Below the pieces are notes generated by a model. The model saw only the letters and a program-made list of their open reading frames with translations. It did not search any database and was not told where the DNA came from. Of a stretch of DNA of 47,117 nt, positions 10,124 to 19,722 are shown one piece after another. The stretch is from the NCBI GenBank assembly GCA_005884455.1, contig VBCH01000225.1, forward strand, positions 1 through 47,117, read 5' to 3'. Position 1 is the first letter of the stretch. Every line of letters starts with the position of its first letter. The position numbers and the translations under genes are program-made. Source of the stretch: Betaproteobacteria bacterium (GTDB lineage Bacteria > Pseudomonadota > Gammaproteobacteria > Burkholderiales > SG8-39).

Positions 10124-10167
10124 TGCATCATACTGCATGCAACGCGTATAGCAAGCATTATATTGCA
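10124..10167. promoter_or_regulatory. BoxR operator: TGCA repeats in the flavodoxin-boxR divergent promoter
   Basis: TGCA occurs at 10124-10127, 10134-10137, 10138-10141 and 10164-10167. The first two form TGCA-N6-TGCA, the direct-repeat pattern I recall for BoxR operators in Azoarcus. The fourth lies 30 bases (three repeats of ten) from the second, on the same helical face. The 86-base region between the two divergent genes is AT-rich compared with its surroundings. The repeats overlap candidate promoters in both directions, which fits repression relieved by benzoyl-CoA. Confidence 0.7.
10127..10154 (-). promoter_or_regulatory. Candidate promoter for the flavodoxin-ligase-tetR-hcrCAB operon
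   Basis: On the minus strand, TTGCTA (10154-10149) and TATGAT (10132-10127) are 16 bases apart, and two TGCA units lie in the spacer. A perfect TATAAT also occurs farther upstream on this strand at 10162-10157. Either could be the real -10 element. The operator in the spacer is the reason for preferring the first. Confidence 0.4.
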
Positions 10168-10170
10168 TCG

Positions 10171-11085
10171 ATGAGAACAACGAGCATTCACATTAATAAA
10201 CATTCACAACAGTCTGTCCCGCCGAAGGAAAACGATGCAAGCGGCGAGCGTGACTACCTCGCTGTTCTGGGTGACCGGGTGCGAGAAGCCCGCGCAAAAC
10301 GAGGCATGTCACGCAAGCTGCTTGCCGGTGATTCGGGCGTGTCGGAGCGCTACCTCGCCCAGCTCGAAGGCGGACACGGGAACGTTTCGATCCTTCTGCT
10401 GCGGCAGATTGCAGCAGCTCTCAATATCCCGGCCGCCGAGTTGCTTGCGGAGGACCCCGACGAGGTCGTAGAGCTCACTCTCACGACCCAATTCCTGAAG
10501 CGTCTGCCGCGACAGACACTGGCCGCGGTGCGTTCGCAGCTCGTCCGCGATTACGGCAGCGCGCACGACGAGCGCATGAAGCGGATCGCGCTCGTCGGGC
10601 TGCGCGGCGCAGGCAAATCCACGCTCGGTGGCAAGCTCGCCCGCGCGCTGGGCGCGTGCTTTGTCGAGCTCGACCGCGAGATCGAGCGCGAGGCAGGCAC
10701 CAGTCTCTCGGAGATTTTTCTGCTCTACGGGCAAGCCGGCTACCGGCGGTACGAGCGCCGCTGCCTCGAGAGGGTGCTCGAAAAAAACGAGCGCGCCGTG
10801 ATCGCCACCGGCGGAAGCATCGTTTCCGAACCCGGAACGTACGAACTCCTGCTCTCCGCCTGCTTCACGGTGTGGCTCAAGGCCGAGCCCGAAGAGCATA
10901 TGGCGCGCGTGATCGCACAGGGTGACACCCGTCCCATGGCCGGGAACGATCAGGCGATGGAGGATCTGCGGCGTATACTCGACGGGCGGGCCGCGCTCTA
11001 TGGACAGGCCGACGTCACTGTGGACACGGCCCGAAAGACGCCGGAGCAGAGTCTCTCGGCGCTGCGCAAGGCAGTTGCCACCTAG
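10171..11085 (+). CDS. boxR: Benzoyl-CoA-responsive transcriptional regulator
   Basis: A 304-residue two-domain regulator. An XRE-type helix-turn-helix spans about residues 30-95 (LGDRVREARAKRGMSRKLLA, then GVSERYLAQLEGG). A linker leads to a shikimate-kinase-like domain from about 137 with a Walker A motif GLRGAGKS at 143-150. This is the BzdR/BoxR architecture, in which the kinase-like domain binds benzoyl-CoA and releases the DNA-binding domain. The ATG at 10171 starts just inside the TGCA repeat region, so it should be autoregulated. In-frame codons upstream overlap the flavodoxin promoter and were rejected as start. The boxC gene follows after 16 bases. Confidence 0.9.
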   Translation: MRTTSIHINKHSQQSVPPKENDASGERDYLAVLGDRVREARAKRGMSRKLLAGDSGVSERYLAQLEGGHGNVSILLLRQIAAALNIPAAELLAEDPDEVVELTLTTQFLKRLPRQTLAAVRSQLVRDYGSAHDERMKRIALVGLRGAGKSTLGGKLARALGACFVELDREIEREAGTSLSEIFLLYGQAGYRRYERRCLERVLEKNERAVIATGGSIVSEPGTYELLLSACFTVWLKAEPEEHMARVIAQGDTRPMAGNDQAMEDLRRILDGRAALYGQADVTVDTARKTPEQSLSALRKAVAT

Positions 11086-11101
11086 CACCAGGAGCCACCC
11101 C

Positions 11102-12778
11102 ATGAGTGCCGTGCCTGAAGCCAAAGCCTCCCCTCCCCTTGTCACTTACGACACGCACCCGGACCGCTATCTTCACTGGCGGCTCTCCTTCGACGGGCCC
11201 GTTGCGACGCTCGCGATGGACGTAAACGAGGACAAGGGCCTGAAGCCGGGCTACAAGCTGAAGCTCAATTCCTACGACCTCGGCGTGGATATCGAGCTTG
11301 CGGATGCGTTGAACCGCATCCGCTTCGAACACCCCGAGGTGAAGTGTGTAGTGATCACCAGCGCGCGCGAGCGCATGTTCTGTTCGGGCGCCAACATCTA
11401 CATGCTCGGGCAGTCCACCCACGCCTGGAAGGTGAATTTCTGCAAGTTCACCAACGAAACGCGCAACGGCATCGAGGACTCGAGCCGCTACGAGGGCTTG
11501 AAATCCCTCGCCGCGGTCAACGGCACGGTCGCGGGCGGCGGCTACGAGCTCGCGCTCGCCTGCGACGAGATCCTGATGATCGACGATCGCTCCTCGACGG
11601 TGAGCCTACCCGAGCTCCCGCTGCTGGGCGTCCTCCCCGGAACGGGTGGCCTCACGCGCGTTACCGACAAGCGCAAGGTCCGGCGCGACCTCGCCGACGT
11701 GTTCTGCACGACGAGCGAAGGCGTGCGCGCTGACCGCGCAAGGCAATGGAAGCTGGTGGACCACACCGCGAAGCCGCAGGCGTTCAAGGATGCGGCGAGA
11801 GAACGGACCGCGGCGCTCAGTGCACTCAGTACGCGCGCGAGCGGCAAAGGCGTCACCCTCAATCCTCTCAAGCGCGCGATCGACGCCGGTGGCTACCATT
11901 ACGACAACGTCGACGCGGTGATCGACCGGAAAGCACGCACCGCGACCATCACGGTATTCGCGCCGCGAAAGGAGATTCCCTCCACTGTCGACGCGATCCA
12001 CGCTGCAGGCGACACCTGGTGGCCCCTCGCGATGGCGCGCGAGCTCGACGATGCCGTCCTGATGCTGCGCACGAATGACCTCGAGATCGGTACGTGGATC
12101 TTCAACACGCGCGGAGAAATGGACAAGGTCCTGGCGGCCGACGCCGCCCTCGAGGCCAACGAGAACGACTGGTTCGTGCGCCAGGTCATCGGTCTTCTGC
12201 GCCGCACGCTGGCGAGGCTGGACGTCTCCTCGCGCACCCTGTTCGCAATCATCGACAAGGGGTCCTGCTTCGCGGGTACGCTGTTCGAGCTCGTGCTGGC
12301 CGCCGACCGCAGCTACATGCTCCAGTTGCCCGCCGACGAGGCCGGAGCGCCGGCAGTCGCCGTGTCGGGGCTGAATTTCGGCGCCTATCCGATGGTCAGC
12401 CAGGAAGCGCGCGTCAGCGCGCATTTCTGTGGCGAGTTGAAACCGATCGAGGCGGCGCGCGCGCGCATCGACCAGAAGCTCGACGCCAAGCTCGCGTCCG
12501 AGCTCGGCTTGGTCACCTTCACGCCCGACGATCTCGATTGGGACGAGGAGGTGCGCATCGCGATCGAGGAGCGCACGAGCCTGTCACCCGACGCGCTTAC
12601 AGGCATGGAGGCGAATCTCCGCTTCTCGGGCAAGGAAAGCATGGAGACGCGCATCTTCGGCAGGCTGTCCGCTTGGCAGAACTGGATTTTCACCCGCCCC
12701 AACGCGGTGGGCGAGTACGGCGCGCTGAAGGTGTACGGCAGCGGAGCGAAGGCCAAATTCAACTGGGAGCGGGTCTAG
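11102..12778 (+). CDS. boxC: 2,3-epoxybenzoyl-CoA dihydrolase
   Basis: A 558-residue protein of the enoyl-CoA hydratase/crotonase superfamily with two crotonase-like halves, the length expected for BoxC. The first half carries FCSGANIYMLG (around 93-103, the oxyanion and CoA region), GTVAGGGYELALACDE and the acidic LPELPLLGVLPG strand with E171. The second half contains the FAIIDKGSCFAGTLFELVLA equivalent strand. BoxC adds two waters to 2,3-epoxybenzoyl-CoA to open the ring, giving 3,4-dehydroadipyl-CoA semialdehyde and formate. An AGGAG ribosome site lies 7 bases before the ATG. It is co-transcribed with boxR and boxB. Confidence 0.93.
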   Translation: MSAVPEAKASPPLVTYDTHPDRYLHWRLSFDGPVATLAMDVNEDKGLKPGYKLKLNSYDLGVDIELADALNRIRFEHPEVKCVVITSARERMFCSGANIYMLGQSTHAWKVNFCKFTNETRNGIEDSSRYEGLKSLAAVNGTVAGGGYELALACDEILMIDDRSSTVSLPELPLLGVLPGTGGLTRVTDKRKVRRDLADVFCTTSEGVRADRARQWKLVDHTAKPQAFKDAARERTAALSALSTRASGKGVTLNPLKRAIDAGGYHYDNVDAVIDRKARTATITVFAPRKEIPSTVDAIHAAGDTWWPLAMARELDDAVLMLRTNDLEIGTWIFNTRGEMDKVLAADAALEANENDWFVRQVIGLLRRTLARLDVSSRTLFAIIDKGSCFAGTLFELVLAADRSYMLQLPADEAGAPAVAVSGLNFGAYPMVSQEARVSAHFCGELKPIEAARARIDQKLDAKLASELGLVTFTPDDLDWDEEVRIAIEERTSLSPDALTGMEANLRFSGKESMETRIFGRLSAWQNWIFTRPNAVGEYGALKVYGSGAKAKFNWERV

Positions 12779-12805
12779 GAGCCGGACCCCGGAGCGGGAG
12801 CGCGC

Positions 12806-14236
<1,431 letters not shown>

Positions 14237-15301
14237 CTATTTTCCAGCCGCCCTTACGAGCGTAGGATCGCTGAAGAGCAGCCGTGCTCTCAGCTCCGGA
14301 GTGACGTGGACGATGCCCTCGGAATCGACGAGCATTGCTTGAGAAATCCCCATCCGCAATGCCGCGTTCCTCCAGCCCGCGAGTCCTTCAATGAAAATCG
14401 GCTTGGAGGCTGCATCGGATAACGCGCCCGCCCCCGGCTGCTTGGCCACCAACACGGTCACCGATTGAACCCCAGGGACCGGATAACCGGTGCGCGGATC
14501 GATGATGTGCGAGTAGCGCTTGCCGTCGATCTCGTAATAGCGCCGGTAATCGCCAGAAGTGCCGATAGCCTCACCGTCTTTCAGGTCGAGCGTAGCCAGG
14601 AAGCCGCCGCCGCGAGGGGAATCGAGGCCGATAAACCAGGGACGTCCAGCGTGATCGCCCAACGCCATGATATTGCCGCCGACGTTGACGAGGGCATCCT
14701 TGATGCCGTTTTCCCGAAGACGGTCCGCCGCGCAATCGAGAGCATAGCCTTTCGCGTAGCCGCCGAAGTCGAGCTGCACCGACGGATTCGTACTCGTCAC
14801 GGCATCCCCTTGCACGCTCAGATCGCTCATGCGCGGGTTGGCGTGAACGATTCGGGCGATTTCTTCAGGGTCCGGCAGAGGTCCTCCTGGTTTGTCCCGG
14901 TGAAAACTCCACAATCCGACCAATTTGCCAATGGCAGGATTGAACAAGCCCTCAGACCGCGCGGCAAGGCGCTGCGTTTCGCGAATCAGCGCCGCGATCT
15001 CCTTCGTCGTCCGAATATTTTCCTTGCCGCTGGCGATCGCCTGATTGAGAACGACGAGCTCGCCGGCTTTCCACGCATGCAGCTCGCGGTGCATGCGGTC
15101 GAATTCGCGAAAAACCTGTCCGACTGCCTTCCGTGCAAGCGTGGCATCCCCATCGGCGATGGTAATCTCGACCAGCGTGCCGAACACGTAGGAGCTCGCG
15201 CGGTGGTCCGCTGCGGTCGCCCGCACGCACGCCAGCGCCGCAAGCGCCGAGAACAGCAGCGCCAGAAGGCGCCGATGATCGCAGCCGCGCCAATGTTTCA
15301 A
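14237..15301 (-). CDS. apbE: FAD:protein FMN transferase
   Basis: A 354-residue ApbE-family flavin transferase that links FMN from FAD to a threonine of target proteins in the envelope. Visible motifs are GTLVEITIADGD, VQLDFGGYAKGYALD, NVGGNIMALG and the metal/FAD-binding SHIIDPRTGYPV. I chose a TTG start at 15301: it follows GGGGGAGG by 5 bases, overlaps the PepSY gene stop as TTGA, and opens an ideal signal peptide (basic MKHWRGCDHRR, then LLALLFSALAALACVRATA). An in-frame ATG at 15340 would put 13 polar residues ahead of this. Its likely substrate is the FMN-binding protein two genes upstream. Confidence 0.9.
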   Translation of the reverse strand: MKHWRGCDHRRLLALLFSALAALACVRATAADHRASSYVFGTLVEITIADGDATLARKAVGQVFREFDRMHRELHAWKAGELVVLNQAIASGKENIRTTKEIAALIRETQRLAARSEGLFNPAIGKLVGLWSFHRDKPGGPLPDPEEIARIVHANPRMSDLSVQGDAVTSTNPSVQLDFGGYAKGYALDCAADRLRENGIKDALVNVGGNIMALGDHAGRPWFIGLDSPRGGGFLATLDLKDGEAIGTSGDYRRYYEIDGKRYSHIIDPRTGYPVPGVQSVTVLVAKQPGAGALSDAASKPIFIEGLAGWRNAALRMGISQAMLVDSEGIVHVTPELRARLLFSDPTLVRAAGK

Positions 15302-16044
15302 TGCCTCCCCCGGTGCATCCGAGGCACAAGAAAGAGCCACGCGCCGGTGAGAGAGAGGATCGCGAGCAGCAAAGCCAGCAAATCCACGACCAGCGGGCCG
15401 TAGCGACCCGCGAACCTGCCGCTATGCAGATCGAGAAGCAGCTGCTCGAGTGAAATCCCGGGCGCAAGCGCTTCCTCGCAAGCCTGCTGTTCGGAGATCG
15501 AAAGGTCTGCGGGCGCCGACCAACGCACGCTTCGTTCCGACCCCGGGCGCCAGGACACGGCGTCGGCGCTCGCAAAAATTCCCGATGCCGTGCGAAGCAC
15601 GATGCGGCGCGCGCTCGAGCCGATCGCGCGCACCGGAGAGCCTGGAAGCGCGCCCAGCCCCAATTTCTCGATCAGCTCGCCGTTCTGACGGTATACGTAC
15701 AGCGCGGTATCGCTCGCGACCACGAAGATGCTGGCTAGCTCGACCAGGCCGACCGGCTGCGGCAATCTCTCTCCGGAAATCTTTCCGTCGAGCAGCCAGC
15801 GGCCGTTCGCCGCTGTCAGGACGTGGTGCCCGGAGCGGAACGCGTGGCGCGGCGCCTCGGACTTGATGCCGTACCAGCGCGCGAGCCACTCGGCGTGGAC
15901 GAACCGGCCGTCGAGGCTCAGGTCAGGACCGTGGTTCAGCGCGAGGCCGGTTGCCGCGAGAACCAGGAAGAACAGCATGGCGGCAAAACCGATACGCGCG
16001 TGCCAGCGGCGCAGCAACCGCAGCAGGAGTAGCTTCGGCGACAT
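15298..16044 (-). CDS. PepSY-associated transmembrane protein
   Basis: A 248-residue inner-membrane protein with one N-terminal transmembrane helix (about 18-37, following RRWHARIG), a large periplasmic region, and a second helix near the C-terminus (about 218-240). Conserved-looking histidines occur in RRWHARIG, ALNHGPD and DLHSGRFAGRYG; the last is the hallmark of PepSY_TM proteins. The fold is common in siderophore-reductase-like and flavin-linked electron-transfer loci. It starts immediately after the TAG of the FMN-binding gene and ends within the apbE start. The proposed role is to anchor or relay electrons across the membrane to the flavinylated partner; no flavin or heme site can be proven. 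Confidence 0.8.
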   Translation of the reverse strand: MSPKLLLLRLLRRWHARIGFAAMLFFLVLAATGLALNHGPDLSLDGRFVHAEWLARWYGIKSEAPRHAFRSGHHVLTAANGRWLLDGKISGERLPQPVGLVELASIFVVASDTALYVYRQNGELIEKLGLGALPGSPVRAIGSSARRIVLRTASGIFASADAVSWRPGSERSVRWSAPADLSISEQQACEEALAPGISLEQLLLDLHSGRFAGRYGPLVVDLLALLLAILSLTGAWLFLVPRMHRGRH

Positions 16045-16569
16045 CTACTGGCGGCTAATCCGGTCGAAAAAAAGCGCGAGCCGGGCCATGCGCTCCATCG
16101 CCGCGACGGAGAGCGTGGCGCCGGCAATGCCGTCGATTTCGCGGTCCAGGCGCTCGCCCGGAGCGAGCTTCGCCTCTTTGAATTGCCTCAGGAACGAGGG
16201 GTAGCGGACTTCCTGCCCCCGGCTTTCGCGATAGACGAGCACGCGCACATGATCGATACGCCCGTCGACGACGACAAAGCCCGCGGTGATCAACTCCTCC
16301 TTGCCGATTTCCTCCAGGATCCACGCGCTCCTGTGGGAGTCGCTCCAGTAACGCTGGCGCAATTGCGCCGGAAGATGGCCCAGAATCGCGGCGGCTTGCG
16401 TCTGTATGCCCTGGGTCAGCCAGAGCACCTTGGGTGCCGGCTTTGAGCCGAACACTTCGGCGACGAAAGCATCCGGCTCCTGATAGACCTCGCCGCGAAC
16501 AAATCCCGCGGCGACCGCGCCAAGCGCAAGCGTCAGCAATGCAAGCGAGCGGCGCGGTCTCCAATTCAT
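16045..16569 (-). CDS. Exported FMN-binding-domain protein, predicted covalent flavoprotein
   Basis: A 174-residue protein with an N-terminal signal or anchor helix (about 8-24) and one FMN_bind domain. The flavinylation motif is DGIAGATLS at residues 146-154, and T152 is the threonine expected to carry FMN after ApbE action. Upstream is a helical region and an RIDHVRVLVYRESRGQEVR strand typical of the domain. It is encoded in the TGATG overlap at the end of the porin gene and directly abuts the PepSY gene. The product is expected to be a periplasmic one- or two-electron carrier, like the flavin subunits of Nqr and Rnf but standing alone. Confidence 0.85.
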   Translation of the reverse strand: MNWRPRRSLALLTLALGAVAAGFVRGEVYQEPDAFVAEVFGSKPAPKVLWLTQGIQTQAAAILGHLPAQLRQRYWSDSHRSAWILEEIGKEELITAGFVVVDGRIDHVRVLVYRESRGQEVRYPSFLRQFKEAKLAPGERLDREIDGIAGATLSVAAMERMARLALFFDRISRQ

Positions 16570-17846
16570 CAGAACATGAATCCCAGGCCGAGACTGAACC
16601 GGTCCTGGGATTTGTCGGTCGTGTAACGCTGGATGTCCGCTTTCAGCACCACCTGGGGATGGACCCAGAAATTGACTCCGAAGGTCCTGATGCGTTCGAT
16701 ATTGTTCGGATCCTGGAGCAGGCCGTTGGCAGGATCTTCCTGCTGCTTGATATCGATGCGCTCGTAGCGAACGAAAGGCGCGACGTCGAAATTGCTCCGT
16801 TTGTAGGCGTGATACGCAGCCTGGACGTAGCCTCCCCTGATCGTTTTCGGTGCGGCAAAGGGCGTAGTCCCGTTCGCGGTCGCATTCGCCAGGATCGCGG
16901 CGTTGAGCCTATCGGAGTCCCCGAGCGTGCCCGCCGCATACAGCGCCTGCAGATCCAGTCCGGCGACGCGGTACTGCGCATGTACGTCCCACAGCGTCAG
17001 GCGCGCTGAGACTCCCTGTAACTCAGGGTTGGATGCGCCGTCTTGTCCGGTATTGCCGGTAAAGACACCGCCGCCCACGAGCAGACGCGGGCGCCGGTAG
17101 TTGAGCGCGCCGTAGACGGCGAGATTGCGGGCGTTGGCGAGTTGCCCTTCCTGGTGCCCGCTGCGGATACCCGTGGTGGGATCGTCGAGCTTCCCCGAGT
17201 CGAAATTCGTCGTGATGCCTGCGTCGTACCTGAGGCCTTCGCCGACGACGCCGTGAACGCCCGTACCCAGCTCCCGCCAAGTCGTAGGAATTACGCGGGT
17301 TTCAACCTGGTTGCGCTGCACGCCGTAGTAGGTCGGCGGCTCGTGGGTTTCGTTGAGGATGCCGAGAGGGATCAGGAACAGCCCACCTTTGACGTTGACC
17401 GCATCGCTGACCTTGTAGTTGAGCCAGGCCTGTTCGATCGCGGCTTCGCCTTTGTCTCCGGAGCTGACGACGGCGTGCTCGATCTCGATCTCCGAATGAA
17501 AGGTGAGCCGCTCATCGAACCGGTGGTTGAAACCGAAGACGAAGCGCTGCAGATCGGCCGTTGCGTCGCCGCTCCGGCGGAACTTGCTGTAACCCATCTC
17601 GCCGTAACCGGTGATATTTGTCCCGCCGCTGCCTAGGCTCAGACTTCGGCCGAGCGGTGAGCTGTAATCCTGCGAGTACGGCGCCACGGATTGCTGCGTC
17701 GGTGGAGCTGCTCTTCGGGCTTGAGCCTTGAGATCGTCTATTTCCTGCTGCAGGATTTGAAGCTTCTGATCTACCGTTGCTTGTCCAAATGCATTGGCCG
17801 CCGCGAACGCGCCAGCCAATGCCAGCGCCAAATTGGATTTCCTCAT
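16569..17846 (-). CDS. Outer-membrane porin (OprO/OprP-like)
   Basis: A 425-residue beta-barrel protein. The start at 17846 has GGGAGA 6 bases upstream and gives a clean signal peptide (residues 1-22, ending ANAFGQA). A short coiled coil follows (VDQKLQILQQEIDDLKAQ), then alternating barrel strands. The C-terminal strand RFSLGLGFMF ends in phenylalanine, as outer-membrane barrels do. The coiled coil plus barrel resembles phosphate-selective and related porins. Its place between FTR1 and the flavin genes suggests a role in iron or chelate entry, but specificity cannot be read from sequence. It lies 149 bases downstream of the FTR1 gene in the same direction. Confidence 0.82.
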   Translation of the reverse strand: MRKSNLALALAGAFAAANAFGQATVDQKLQILQQEIDDLKAQARRAAPPTQQSVAPYSQDYSSPLGRSLSLGSGGTNITGYGEMGYSKFRRSGDATADLQRFVFGFNHRFDERLTFHSEIEIEHAVVSSGDKGEAAIEQAWLNYKVSDAVNVKGGLFLIPLGILNETHEPPTYYGVQRNQVETRVIPTTWRELGTGVHGVVGEGLRYDAGITTNFDSGKLDDPTTGIRSGHQEGQLANARNLAVYGALNYRRPRLLVGGGVFTGNTGQDGASNPELQGVSARLTLWDVHAQYRVAGLDLQALYAAGTLGDSDRLNAAILANATANGTTPFAAPKTIRGGYVQAAYHAYKRSNFDVAPFVRYERIDIKQQEDPANGLLQDPNNIERIRTFGVNFWVHPQVVLKADIQRYTTDKSQDRFSLGLGFMF

Positions 17847-17995
17847 TACGTCTCCCACTGAGTTGACTAGCGATGCGGAACAAGGCTGGCTAACTCAGCT
17901 GCGACGCTGAATGGCTGGCTCCCTACTCTCTGGCGGGAGGCCCAATACCCCCCGGTTACCGATTTCTAGCGTTGAAAGACCCTGAGCGCGGATTC

Positions 17996-18775
17996 TCAGG
18001 ACTTCGCGGATACGGCCGGTCCTGTTTTATGTTTTGCGCCAAACATTGACCAAGCGATCCACAACCCCGGCAACAATACCAGGGCGTAGGACAGCATCGC
18101 GCCGTACTCGCCCTCGGGACCGTATGGTTCCGTAGCGATGTGCCAGTACTGATTGTTGATCGGCAGCACGTTCGCCTCAGTGGCCTCGTGGAATGAGTAC
18201 ACGAGCAGTTGCAGCGCAAACAAGACGAGGAAGATCGATGTCACTTGGAAAAAAAGCCCGAGATTGACGCGGTGCCCAAAGCGCGACCAGCCCCAGGCGA
18301 GCAGTCCCGCGAGCCCGATGCCGATGAGCGCGCCCCAGAACATATGCACGGATTCCTCCTGGCGCGCGAGCGTCGCGGTGATGAACGCCATCTCCATGCC
18401 CTCGCGGGTAATCATCAACAGCACCAGCAGGAACACGCCGATCCATGGACCTGCCCCAGGCGCTTGAGCCGCGGTTTCGATGCGTCCGCCGATCTCGCCG
18501 CGCATCTTCTTTGCATGCCTCAGCATGTACACCACCATCGAGATCACGAGTACGGCCGCCACGGCGGCGAGCACCGCCTCCCAGATCGGCAGCACCGCGA
18601 ACTCGGCAAGGAACACGCCGAGCACGATCGAGAGCGTCACTGCGATGCCCGTGCCCCACCAGGCTGCGGGCACTAGCCCGTCGCGCCCCGTCTTGCGCAG
18701 ATAGGCGACGGCGATGGCGACGATGAGAAATGCCTCGATCCCCTCTCGCAGCGTTACCACCAGCATTTGGACCAT
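17996..18775 (-). CDS. FTR1-family high-affinity iron permease
   Basis: A 259-residue membrane protein with about seven transmembrane helices and both iron-translocating REGxE motifs: REGIE at 10-14 and REGME at 124-128. The family imports iron across the inner membrane and includes yeast Ftr1p and bacterial EfeU/FtrC. EfeO, EfeB and the P19/FtrA-type periplasmic partners that usually accompany it are absent here. Instead, porin, FMN-binding, PepSY and ApbE genes follow. The gene begins 38 bases after hemP and is probably expressed from the Fur-regulated promoter in front of hemP. Confidence 0.92.
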   Translation of the reverse strand: MVQMLVVTLREGIEAFLIVAIAVAYLRKTGRDGLVPAAWWGTGIAVTLSIVLGVFLAEFAVLPIWEAVLAAVAAVLVISMVVYMLRHAKKMRGEIGGRIETAAQAPGAGPWIGVFLLVLLMITREGMEMAFITATLARQEESVHMFWGALIGIGLAGLLAWGWSRFGHRVNLGLFFQVTSIFLVLFALQLLVYSFHEATEANVLPINNQYWHIATEPYGPEGEYGAMLSYALVLLPGLWIAWSMFGAKHKTGPAVSAKS

Positions 18776-18813
18776 TTGGACTTTCCTCGCTTGAGGTCTA
18801 AGCGGATCGGGAT

Positions 18814-18984
18814 CTACGCGGTGAGAATCAGCTTGCCGCTCTGGGTGCGGCGCAAGCGGTACTCTCGGCCGTGGTGCTCGATGATCAGCTCGCCGCGTTC
18901 ACCGAGCAGCTGGCTGCTCATGATTCGTTCCCCCTGAAACCGTATGTCGTTCTTAAGGTACTGATTCAACGTGTATTTTTTCAT
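18814..18984 (-). CDS. hemP: Hemin uptake protein HemP
   Basis: A 56-residue protein ending in the HemP/HmuP signature: [16 protein letters not shown], then [17 protein letters not shown]. HemP proteins are small, often RNA- or DNA-binding regulators of heme and iron uptake genes, induced under iron limitation. I start it at the ATG at 18984. An ATG five codons earlier would fall at the predicted transcription start. An internal ATG at MSSQLL has a good AGGGGG site but would drop the conserved residues before SQLLG. It heads the FTR1-porin-flavin operon. Confidence 0.85.
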   Translation of the reverse strand: MKKYTLNQYLKNDIRFQGERIMSSQLLGERGELIIEHHGREYRLRRTQSGKLILTA

Positions 18985-19001
18985 AGAACTCGATTGCATA
19001 G

Positions 19002-19034
19002 ACAAATGATAACCATTCTCATTTCTACTGTCAA
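19002..19034 (-). promoter_or_regulatory. Fur-controlled promoter of the hemP-FTR1-flavin operon
   Basis: On the minus strand, TTGACA (19034-19029) and TATCAT (19011-19006) are 17 bases apart, a near-consensus sigma-70 promoter. The stretch 19002-19020 reads as a Fur box: over the 16-base core AATGATAATCATTATC it differs at only two positions, and over the full 19-base consensus at about five. The box covers the -10 element, so iron-loaded Fur should block RNA polymerase. The phosphatase gene starts 57 bases away in the other direction and might also be affected. Confidence 0.8.
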
Positions 19035-19076
19035 TGCGAGGATACCGGGCCACACACGTACAATCGGTAACTGCCG

Positions 19077-19718
19077 ATGAACCGGATCCGATTCGTCTTC
19101 GCGCTCGCCGCACTGCTGCTTTGGGCGCCCGCAGAGTCCCAGACGGCTGAACCGCAGCGCAGTTCGCTTCCATCGCGCGAGCTCGCGCCCGCGCAGTTGC
19201 TGGCAGAGCTGCGCAAAGGCGGCTACATCCTCTACTTCCGTCATGTGGCGACCGACTTCAACCAGAACGACGAGAGGATGAAGAGCTTCGAGGATTGCAC
19301 CAATCAGCGCAATCTCATCGACCGCGGCCGGGCCGATGCGCGGGCAGCCGCTGCGACAATCCGGCATCTGGGAATTCCCGTGGAGCGCGTCCTCGCGAGT
19401 CCGTTCTGCCGTACCGTGGAAACGGCGCAGCTCCTCTTCGGGCGCGCGGAGAAAATGCAGGAGGTGCGGGGCGGCCCGAGCGCTCCGGCGGACGCGGAGC
19501 GCTACGCGGCCCTGCGGCGGATCTTGGCCACGCCGATATCCTCAGGCGCCAACCTCGCGGTCGTCAGCCACGGCAATCCGTTCTACAGCGTCGCTGGTCC
19601 GCCCTTTCTCGCCGAAGGCGAAGCGGCCGTGATCCGACCGCTGGGCGCGGACTTTCAGGTCATCGCGAGAATTCCGGTCGATCGCTGGGACGCGCTCGCG
19701 AGCGCGGCGCGAAACTGA
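19077..19718 (+). CDS. Exported histidine phosphatase superfamily protein
   Basis: A 213-residue protein with a Sec signal peptide (about residues 1-21) and a branch-type histidine phosphatase fold. The catalytic RH is R55-H56 in [10 protein letters not shown] second arginine, R112, is in [10 protein letters not shown], and the acid/base-region histidine is H165 in VVSHGNPF. The enzyme should hydrolyse a phosphate ester in the periplasm through a phosphohistidine intermediate; the substrate is unknown. It is transcribed divergently from hemP and converges on dnaB with only 4 bases between the stop codons. Confidence 0.82.
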   Translation: MNRIRFVFALAALLLWAPAESQTAEPQRSSLPSRELAPAQLLAELRKGGYILYFRHVATDFNQNDERMKSFEDCTNQRNLIDRGRADARAAAATIRHLGIPVERVLASPFCRTVETAQLLFGRAEKMQEVRGGPSAPADAERYAALRRILATPISSGANLAVVSHGNPFYSVAGPPFLAEGEAAVIRPLGADFQVIARIPVDRWDALASAARN

Positions 19719-19722
19719 AGAA

